Below are positions 1-5,432 of a stretch of 5,432 nucleotides of DNA, piece by piece. The position numbers and the translations under genes are program-made. Positions within the stretch are counted from its first letter, which is position 1. Every line of letters begins with the position of its first letter. The stretch comes from Pseudomonadota bacterium (GTDB taxonomy: Bacteria; SAR324; XYD2-FULL-50-16; JAHJRI01): the NCBI GenBank assembly GCA_022360105.1, contig JAKSDL010000090.1, forward strand, positions 1-5,432, read 5' to 3'. The notes below the pieces were generated by a model that ran no database searches, was not told where the DNA came from, and was given only the letters and a program-made list of their open reading frames with translations.

Positions 1-1
1 T

Positions 2-3000
2 ATCTCAATCACCGGAAAACGTGTAGTCAATTTCACATCCGGCCAGGGCATTGTGTATGGTTCGGAACAGTATTATCATGCACCGGGAAAGCTCAGCACA
101 ATGGTTTTGCAGGTTTCAGCCAGGGCTTTGACCAGACAGGCTTTAAATGTTCATTGCGGACATGACGACGTCTATTCGGTCGCCGATACCGGTTGGACCA
201 TTCTCTTCGCAAAAGATGCCCAGCAAGCCTCCGATCAGGCCATGATTCTTCGCAAAGTAAATGAGTTGGCATTAACCCCAGGGATTAATGTGCAGGATGG
301 TTTTTTGACATCTCATCTGGAAAGAACTTTTCTCAAACCGGAAGCAGAGTTAATACGTGAATTCCTCGGCAGATCGGACGATGTGATCGATTCCCCCACA
401 CCTGCCCAGCAGGAGCTGTTTGGCAAAAAAAGAAGAAGAGTTCCGGCGATGCTCAACCTGGTGAATCCTTTGTTGCTGGGTTCCGTGCAAAACCAGGAAC
501 ACTATATGAACGGAGTGGTGGCTCGCAGGAATCATTTTGTAGAGCCAATCCTGGGTTTTTTGGAGGAGGCTTACCAAGAATTTGCCGAGCTGACCGGCCG
601 CCATTACGGACTAATCAGTGAATACAACACAAAAGACGCTGAAACCGTTTTTGTCTCCCTGGGTTCTTCGGCAGAAAACATAGAAGCTGTCTCGGATTAC
701 CTCAAGCAAACCCGTAAGGAAAACGTTGGTATCGTACACATCAATGTCCTGCGTCCTTTTCCTGAGAAAGCCATTATTGAAGCCTTGGCGGGAAAGAAAC
801 GCGTTATTGTTCTGGAACGAACCGATGATCAAATGGCTGGGGATAACCTGTTGACCCGTGATATCCGTTCTGCACTATCAAAAGCCTTAACCAATACCGG
901 GCAGCAGGCCTACGCTCATCTTCCTGAAATTAATATGGATGAAATGCCTCGTATTTTCAGTGGTGTATATGGGTTGGGTTCCAGGGATTTCAGGCCGGAA
1001 GGAATCATCGGTGCTTACGATTTCTGCAAGGGTGACCTGGATCGAAAGGATGGCAATAGTGCTAAAAAAGGAACGAGTTTCTTCTACGTTGGAGTCAATC
1101 ATCCCTATGCCGTGAACTCTGATGAGACTCCAAGCTGCTTGCCGGCAAACGCCATTGCCATTCGTTTCCATTCCGTAGGAGGATGGGGAGCCATCACTAC
1201 CGGTAAAAACCTCGGAGAAATAATCGGTGAGTTCAGTAGGTTGATAAGTCAGCGTGATAACGGCGGGAATAAGGAACAAACCCCGGCTTACCACGTCAGT
1301 GCCAATCCTAAATATGGCTCCGAAAAGAAAGGAGCCCCTACCTCCTATTTCCTGGTAGCTGCACCTGAACGGATCAGGGTTAATTGCGATCTGAATCACG
1401 TCAATGTTGTTCTTTGTTGCGACCCCAAAGCTTTTACCCACACCAATCCCCTGGCAGGGCTGGAGAAAGGCGGTTCATTTATCATCGAAACGTCGGAAAC
1501 CAAATCGGAAAGAGTATGGCAGATCATTCCTCCCAAGTATCGACAGGAAATCATCGATAAAAACATAAGGGTTTTTGGGTTAAATGGTTTTGATATCGCA
1601 AGCCAGGCTACCAATCGATCCGATCTGCAATTCAGGATGCAGGGGAATTCGTTTTTAGGGGCATTCTTCAAAGTGTCCGATTTTCTGGAGGTAAACAACA
1701 TTGATGATGATGCATTTCTAAGTACTGTTCAGTCCCAGTACCAAAAGAAGTTTGGTAGGTTTGGTGAAGCTGTAGTCGAATCTAACATGAAAGTGATGCA
1801 GGCGGGATTTGAGCAGGTCTGGGAAGTCACACACGGTGAAGTCGACGCTCTTGACCGTTCCCGAATGCGTGGAGAGGGTAGGCTTCCGGTTACAGGAGCC
1901 AAACGTTTCGTTGAGGATTCGAATCGTGAACCGGACAAAGCTGCCTTGTTTACCACTGGGAAATACGATTCGGAGTTCCGCTCTGATTTTGGCTATCACC
2001 AGCCTTGTTCACCGCTGGCTGCAACCGGATCGATGCCTGCGGCAACAGCTGCAACGGTTTCCAAGTTTGTGTCCAGGCGTACAGTACCGTATTGGAATCC
2101 CAGGAAGTGCGTTCAATGCATGTCTTGCATCAAAGCCTGTCCGGACACGGCACTGCCGAACACAGCCCAGGAGCTTTCCACGGTGATCAACACCATAATC
2201 TCTCACTATGTTTCCAGTCATTCAGTGAGGGATCAATTACTGGAGTTGTCCGAGGAATTGGAAAACAACATCCGAATGATTATGCGGGTGAATGCCAGGG
2301 ATAAAAGGCATGAACCGGCCACCTTTGCTGAAGTTTTTAAAGAGGCTTTCAAGGAATTGCTGGCAGAGCACACGGATCTTCAAGATCATTCCGAGTTTGA
2401 GCAAACAACAGAGGAACTAACCAATATCACCAGAGAACTGCCAATCGCCTATGCCAATGTGCGGGCCCTGTTTGAAATTCCGGAAAAAAAGGAAAGAGGT
2501 CGGGGCGGAGTATTTATGATTGGCATTAGTGAGCTGTGCAAGGGCTGTGGTGAGTGTGTTACCGAATGTGGTGAACGAAAAGCCCTGCAGATGGTTCCGG
2601 AAAAGGATCTGGTTAATTCCAGAAACGAAACGGTAATGAGATTTCTGGATCTGCTACCGGAAACACCTGAACAATTTCTTGGGAAATACGATCCCTTGAA
2701 CCTTGCGACCTGCCGATCGGCAGTGTTACAAAACCATCTCATGATTCGCAGCAACTATGAAGCCTTTGTCGCCGGAGACGGGTCATGTGCAGGTTGTGGT
2801 GAAAAGAGTATATTACGAGGTGTGGTCAGTATGACCGAAGCCTACATGCGGCCTCTATATCATCAAAAAGCAAAACGCCTGGAGCAAAAGGCCGATAAAT
2901 TAAAACTGATTGGATCGGATCAACTCAAAAAAATGGAAGTTGACTACCATTCCTCCTATACCTGGTGGACTCGAACACTTAAACACGTCATTCTCGGGCT

Positions 3001-4375
3001 GGGTGGTGAAAATGAAAAGGATAGCCTGCAACGAATGGAGAGCCTTTTTCAAGGAACGGATACCAGTCTGATCAAGGCTCTTGAGTTGGTGTTACGACAG
3101 GACGCATTCAATCACAAAGATGTCCGATCCGTTGATGGTCGTTATGAAAACGGAATGGCCACCATGATGATGGGTGGTTGTACAGGTTGCAACACTGTTT
3201 ATGGGTCAACCCATCCTAACAATCCTCATACCTATCCCTGGATGAACTCTTTGTTTCAAGATTCTCCTACAACCAGTTGGTTATTCGGAGAATCATTGAT
3301 CATGGATCATTCCAAGCGATCAGTGCTTCCGGAAAGACTGGTGGATTTTCTCCTGCGGGATAATTTAAGCGGATTCACCAATGACATGTATTACCAGTAC
3401 ACCCATTTTGATGATTCGGTGATGACAGCAAGAGAAATTGCTGAATTGCCTAAGGTCTGGGCCGTAGGTGGTGATGGTGCCATGGGTGATATCGGATTTC
3501 AGAATCTTTCCAAAGCTGTGTTACAGAACAGACCCAACCTTCATTTTCTAATGCTGGACACCCAGGTTTATTCCAATACCGGAGGCCAGAATTCAGACAG
3601 CTCACCCATGCCGGGAGGTATCGACATGAACCAGGCCGGAAATGCAACAGAAGGGAAACTGACCGAAAGAAAAGAGGTGGCACGTATATTAATGAACGGC
3701 CATGGCAGTCCTTTTGTAGCCCATGTTTCCATGGCGAATTCAGTCAATTTTTATAAGGCTGTTTTGGATGGGTTGCTGTACAGGGGTTCTGCCTATATTC
3801 AGGGTTATACCAGTTGTCAGCCGGAACATGGAGTGGCGGATGACAAATCGGTGGTCCAGGCCAGTCTAGCCAGGGATAGCCGTTGTGCACCGGAGTTTGT
3901 GTTTGATCCGTCTTTAGGTGAATCATACCGGGAAACGCTCTCTTTGAAAGGAAATCCTGACACTCGTCGGGATTGGAAACAGAAAACAGCACCGGATACG
4001 AAGAATAAGTATAATTATACCGTTGCCCACTGGGCCTATACTGAAGCAAGATTTCGCAAGCACTTTTTTCCGGTGAAACCGGGAGAGGAAAAGAACATGA
4101 CCTCCCTGGATGAAAAGATCAAGCTGATCAGCTTTCAGGATATTGTGAATCGAAGATATCTACAGCCAAATCATCGCTCCTTTATCCCCAAAGATTCCAT
4201 TTACGCCAAAATGGAAATCAACGGCAGTTTTGTACCGGTTGGGTTAAGCAGACAGATGGTGCTTTTCGTCCTGGAAAGACGCAAAAACTGGCGCACCCTG
4301 CAAAGCATGCTGGGTATTGAAAACGAGGACTACGCAGCACAACGGGAATATCTGATGTATCTGACGAAAAACTAA
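2..4375 (+). CDS. nifJ: Large pyruvate:ferredoxin (flavodoxin) oxidoreductase, NifJ/PFOR type, 5'-partial
   Basis: Single-chain 2-oxoacid:acceptor oxidoreductase, probably cytoplasmic, expected to convert pyruvate + CoA to acetyl-CoA + CO2 and pass electrons to ferredoxin or flavodoxin using TPP and three [4Fe-4S] clusters. The frame is open from base 2, so the true start lies upstream; the GTG at 53 is internal because family-like sequence (FTSGQG, residues 11-16) precedes it. Residues 1-1457 run to TAA at 4373-4375. Visible: end of the TPP pyrimidine domain with VSAR (R41, matching the substrate-binding Arg of D. africanus PFOR); transketolase-C-like domain from about 214, closing with YGLGSRDF; gamma domain about 364-575; EKR-like segment 580-609; ferredoxin cysteines 703/706/709/713 and 846/849/852/856; proximal-cluster cysteines 929, 932, 1063, 1272; TPP motif GDG 1157-1159 and DTQVYSNTGGQ from 1186. 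Large insertions at 714-845 and 933-1062 and a basic C-terminal tail make it unusually long. Family assignment is firm; pyruvate as substrate is inferred, and the gene symbol is by family only. Confidence 0.95.
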   Translation: MSITGKRVVNFTSGQGIVYGSEQYYHAPGKLSTMVLQVSARALTRQALNVHCGHDDVYSVADTGWTILFAKDAQQASDQAMILRKVNELALTPGINVQDGFLTSHLERTFLKPEAELIREFLGRSDDVIDSPTPAQQELFGKKRRRVPAMLNLVNPLLLGSVQNQEHYMNGVVARRNHFVEPILGFLEEAYQEFAELTGRHYGLISEYNTKDAETVFVSLGSSAENIEAVSDYLKQTRKENVGIVHINVLRPFPEKAIIEALAGKKRVIVLERTDDQMAGDNLLTRDIRSALSKALTNTGQQAYAHLPEINMDEMPRIFSGVYGLGSRDFRPEGIIGAYDFCKGDLDRKDGNSAKKGTSFFYVGVNHPYAVNSDETPSCLPANAIAIRFHSVGGWGAITTGKNLGEIIGEFSRLISQRDNGGNKEQTPAYHVSANPKYGSEKKGAPTSYFLVAAPERIRVNCDLNHVNVVLCCDPKAFTHTNPLAGLEKGGSFIIETSETKSERVWQIIPPKYRQEIIDKNIRVFGLNGFDIASQATNRSDLQFRMQGNSFLGAFFKVSDFLEVNNIDDDAFLSTVQSQYQKKFGRFGEAVVESNMKVMQAGFEQVWEVTHGEVDALDRSRMRGEGRLPVTGAKRFVEDSNREPDKAALFTTGKYDSEFRSDFGYHQPCSPLAATGSMPAATAATVSKFVSRRTVPYWNPRKCVQCMSCIKACPDTALPNTAQELSTVINTIISHYVSSHSVRDQLLELSEELENNIRMIMRVNARDKRHEPATFAEVFKEAFKELLAEHTDLQDHSEFEQTTEELTNITRELPIAYANVRALFEIPEKKERGRGGVFMIGISELCKGCGECVTECGERKALQMVPEKDLVNSRNETVMRFLDLLPETPEQFLGKYDPLNLATCRSAVLQNHLMIRSNYEAFVAGDGSCAGCGEKSILRGVVSMTEAYMRPLYHQKAKRLEQKADKLKLIGSDQLKKMEVDYHSSYTWWTRTLKHVILGLGGENEKDSLQRMESLFQGTDTSLIKALELVLRQDAFNHKDVRSVDGRYENGMATMMMGGCTGCNTVYGSTHPNNPHTYPWMNSLFQDSPTTSWLFGESLIMDHSKRSVLPERLVDFLLRDNLSGFTNDMYYQYTHFDDSVMTAREIAELPKVWAVGGDGAMGDIGFQNLSKAVLQNRPNLHFLMLDTQVYSNTGGQNSDSSPMPGGIDMNQAGNATEGKLTERKEVARILMNGHGSPFVAHVSMANSVNFYKAVLDGLLYRGSAYIQGYTSCQPEHGVADDKSVVQASLARDSRCAPEFVFDPSLGESYRETLSLKGNPDTRRDWKQKTAPDTKNKYNYTVAHWAYTEARFRKHFFPVKPGEEKNMTSLDEKIKLISFQDIVNRRYLQPNHRSFIPKDSIYAKMEINGSFVPVGLSRQMVLFVLERRKNWRTLQSMLGIENEDYAAQREYLMYLTKN
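2108..2143 (+). other. First ferredoxin-type [4Fe-4S] motif of the PFOR
   Basis: Encodes CxxCxxCxxxCP with cysteines at residues 703, 706, 709 and 713 (CVQCMSCIKACP). This is the standard bacterial ferredoxin pattern and matches the first cluster motif of PFOR domain V. By family convention the fourth Cys often serves the partner cluster. All four ligands and the trailing Pro are intact. Confidence 0.93.
2144..2536 (+). other. Helical insertion between the two ferredoxin motifs
   Basis: Residues 714-845 separate the fourth Cys of motif 1 from the first Cys of motif 2. That is about 132 residues, where D. africanus PFOR, as I recall it, has about 45. The stretch is rich in Glu, Lys, Leu and Arg, with heptad-like runs such as DQLLELSEELENNIRMI and FKEAFKELLAEH, so it is probably alpha-helical. 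It stays in frame and keeps the codon character of its surroundings, so it looks like a genuine family insertion and not an assembly error. I recognise no catalytic motif in it; a role in docking, oligomerisation or cluster shielding is only inference. Confidence 0.7.
2537..2572 (+). other. Second ferredoxin-type [4Fe-4S] motif of the PFOR
   Basis: Encodes CxxCxxCxxxC with cysteines at residues 846, 849, 852 and 856 (CKGCGECVTECG), followed by ERKAL, which aligns with the family's KEKAL after the second motif. The Pro that normally follows the fourth Cys is replaced by Gly857. All ligands are present, so a cluster is expected. Confidence 0.92.
2786..3190 (+). other. Proximal-cluster cysteines split by a helical insertion
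   Basis: SCAGCGEK (C929, C932) is the conserved CxGCGE motif that opens the TPP/proximal-cluster domain. The next conserved ligand is in GGCTGCN (C1063), matching the ATGCSS motif of canonical enzymes. The two are about 130 residues apart, against about 25 in D. africanus PFOR as I recall it. The intervening stretch (about residues 940-1050) is charged and probably helical, with runs such as QKAKRLEQKADKLKLI. The fourth ligand is C1272 in YTSCQPEHG (bases 3815-3817). Sequence after C1063 (NPHTYPWMNSLFQD) aligns well with the family again. Confidence 0.85.
3470..3589 (+). other. TPP/Mg2+-binding motif of the PFOR
   Basis: GDGAMGDIGF (residues 1157-1166) followed about 20 residues later by MLDTQVYSNTGGQ (DTQVYSNTGGQ is 1186-1196) is the pyrophosphate/Mg2+-binding signature of TPP enzymes in its PFOR form. 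Asp1158 and Asn1192 occupy expected family positions, and the DTxVYSNTGGQ segment is almost identical to canonical PFORs. This indicates an active TPP site. Confidence 0.95.
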
Positions 4376-4457
4376 ACCGGAAACGTTTTTATCGTTGAAA
4401 CAGGATAGAGGCAATCTTTGCCGATTTTTGAAATCGGCAAAGATTGGAATGGGTTGG
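4376..4457. other. Intergenic region between convergent genes
   Basis: 82 bases lie between the stop codon of the forward PFOR gene and the stop codon of the reverse barrel gene. Apart from the hairpin at 4412-4446 I see no reading frame, promoter or RNA gene here. Both flanking genes end in TAA facing each other, so this is purely a 3'-end region for both. Confidence 0.9.
4412..4446. terminator. Perfect 16-bp hairpin, probable bidirectional terminator
   Basis: CAATCTTTGCCGATTT (4412-4427) and AAATCGGCAAAGATTG (4431-4446) are exact reverse complements around a TTG loop. The hairpin lies 36 bases after the PFOR stop and 11 bases after the barrel-gene stop, so it can form in both transcripts. 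The stem is only moderately GC-rich, and neither side shows a clear run of T beyond the outer arm, so it does not fit the classic intrinsic terminator fully. It may instead act as a 3'-end stabiliser, or depend on the T-rich inner stem. The structure is certain; the terminator role is inferred from placement. Confidence 0.7.
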
Positions 4458-5432
4458 TTAGAAGTTGTAGCCGATAAATAGACGCCATCCTGTCGGGTTT
4501 ACCACTGATTCACCCAGTGAATCGTCTTTTGATGTGACTTTGTTCTCCAATGAATAAGCAGATATTGATAAACCTTCAAGGGGCACCCAGCCTATTCCTA
4601 TTGAAGTTGTTATAGTCTCACTTTCTTTGCCGTTTAGCTCAGCTTCAATTTCTGTTTCATTATTGTATCCAATTAAAAAATCACCAAATTTAACTTCTGC
4701 TGAAACAAAAGTTGTAGTTGTTTGAGGATGTTCGGAAGTTTCCTCAACACCTGCATCGTCTTTCTCTTCTGATTCTGGCGAAGAAATCATGGAATATTCT
4801 GCTCTAAACTGAGTATCCCCTGGGTCACCTACTATTACTCCTAAACCGGCTAATGTGTTGGTCCAGCTGTTTTCAACAAAGTCTGTATCAGCATCTGCTG
4901 GAAGGAGTAAACCTTCAGTTTTGTATGTTCCTGTTTCTTTTACAGATTCCATTCCAGCAGCTATGAAAAATATCTCTGCAAGCCTAATTGAACCGCTTAT
5001 ACTGGTTCCTACGGTTGTAACATCGGTATCAGTTTGTTCTGTGTTAGCTCCAACTGTTGTTTCTTGTTTTTGCTTATTGTTGATGCTGCGATATCCAATT
5101 CCAATTGATACGGTCTCTCCGAACACATATGCTAGATTTGCAAATAACTTCTTTTCTTCCTTATAAACATTGGATTTATCAAATGTACCAGATTTGGTGA
5201 CAACATTCTCTTGCTCAATGTCTGTTTTTAATCCATCACCGATATTTGAATACAATTCACCGGCGAACGATTCACCTCGGAAAGCTGCTAAGGCAAACGG
5301 AACTGGACTTTCACTGTCCTCCGGTCCGCCGGAATTAAGCCCTGCGTCAACATCACCTACCTCTGTCTCATCAAATTCTGCTTTACCTTCAACAGACAAT
5401 CCGGTTATGGCAACTGTGTTTCCATACCGCCA
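4458..5432 (-). CDS. Probable outer-membrane beta-barrel protein, 5'-partial
   Basis: The C-terminal 324 residues of a gene whose start lies beyond the right edge. The frame stays open to base 5432 (WRYGNTVAITG precedes the TTG at 5399), so that TTG is not a supported start; the stop is TAA at 4460-4458. No signal peptide is visible because the N-terminus is missing. The protein is built of repeated beta-hairpins: short strands with alternating hydrophobic/aromatic residues and tight turns such as YVFGETVSIGIGY, SIRLAEIFFIAAG, VKFGDFLIGY and WVPLEGLSISAY. Between them lie long loops rich in Glu, Asp, Ser, Thr and Asn. The last strand, GWRLFIGYNF, ends in Phe, as expected for the C-terminal signal recognised by the BAM assembly machinery. 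I count roughly 12-14 strands in the visible part. No enzyme motif or named porin family is recognised; it could be a porin-like channel or a structural barrel. The gene is more AT-rich than the PFOR and convergent to it, so it is a separate transcription unit. Confidence 0.8.
   Translation of the reverse strand, partial: WRYGNTVAITGLSVEGKAEFDETEVGDVDAGLNSGGPEDSESPVPFALAAFRGESFAGELYSNIGDGLKTDIEQENVVTKSGTFDKSNVYKEEKKLFANLAYVFGETVSIGIGYRSINNKQKQETTVGANTEQTDTDVTTVGTSISGSIRLAEIFFIAAGMESVKETGTYKTEGLLLPADADTDFVENSWTNTLAGLGVIVGDPGDTQFRAEYSMISSPESEEKDDAGVEETSEHPQTTTTFVSAEVKFGDFLIGYNNETEIEAELNGKESETITTSIGIGWVPLEGLSISAYSLENKVTSKDDSLGESVVNPTGWRLFIGYNF

Noticed and set aside
53..55. GTG as the start of the PFOR gene
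   Set aside because: The frame is open back to base 2 and the upstream residues (FTSGQG) match the family, so the gene continues beyond the left edge.
887..1441. 184-codon reverse-strand open frame
   Set aside because: Lies wholly antisense to the well-supported PFOR coding sequence, and its translation shows no recognisable domain.
1809..2304. Overlapping forward open frames in other phases, at 1809-2186 and 2005-2304
   Set aside because: They overlap conserved PFOR sequence, including the first Fe-S motif in the correct frame, and look like composition shadows.
2102..2590. A separate ferredoxin gene
   Set aside because: The two CxxCxxCxxxC motifs are in one continuous frame with the flanking gamma and TPP domains, as in single-chain PFOR.
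1..4375. Many CCGG tetramers in the PFOR gene
   Set aside because: Explained by frequent Pro/Thr-Gly/Glu codon junctions; they also occur in the other gene, with no regular spacing.
4382..4396. Short AACG...CGTT inverted repeat after the PFOR stop
   Set aside because: Only a 4-bp stem, too weak to call as a hairpin beside the strong 16-bp one.
4855..5166. 103-codon forward open frame opposite the barrel gene
   Set aside because: Antisense to a coherent beta-barrel coding sequence; its hydrophobic, Ser-rich translation is what the opposite strand of such a gene would give.
5397..5399. TTG as the start of the barrel gene
   Set aside because: The frame continues without a stop to base 5432, and no convincing ribosome binding site precedes the TTG.

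Overview
The window holds two convergent protein-coding genes, each cut off at its 5' end by a window edge, separated by a short intergenic region with a perfect hairpin. I see no RNA genes, mobile elements, CRISPR arrays or origins.

Bases 2-4375 (+) are one uninterrupted reading frame of 1,457 residues. It encodes most of a very large single-chain pyruvate:ferredoxin oxidoreductase (PFOR/NifJ-type 2-oxoacid:acceptor oxidoreductase). The domain order matches the family. It runs from the end of the pyrimidine-binding thiamine diphosphate (TPP) domain, through the transketolase-C-like domain, the gamma domain, an EKR-like segment and an 8-Cys di-cluster ferredoxin domain, to the pyrophosphate-binding TPP domain. 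All twelve cysteines expected for three [4Fe-4S] clusters are present. The protein is clearly longer than ordinary NifJ (about 1,170-1,230 residues), mainly through two helical, charged insertions of roughly 90-105 residues inside the Fe-S/TPP region plus a distinctive C-terminal tail.

Bases 4376-4457 are intergenic and carry a perfect 16-bp inverted repeat with a 3-nt loop, probably a shared transcription-end hairpin for both genes. Bases 4458-5432 (-) encode the C-terminal 324 residues of a probable outer-membrane beta-barrel protein. It has repeated beta-hairpins, tight periplasmic-type turns, long acidic Ser/Thr/Glu/Asp-rich loops and a terminal aromatic strand ending in Phe.

The PFOR points to anaerobic or low-oxygen carbon metabolism (pyruvate + CoA to acetyl-CoA + CO2 with reduced ferredoxin), and the barrel protein points to a Gram-negative (diderm) bacterium. 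GC is moderate, with the barrel gene visibly more AT-rich. I cannot fix the phylum from this sequence. Convergent orientation means the two genes are not one operon, and nothing here links their functions. I found no convincing new multi-gene system; the most interesting item is the enlarged PFOR architecture.
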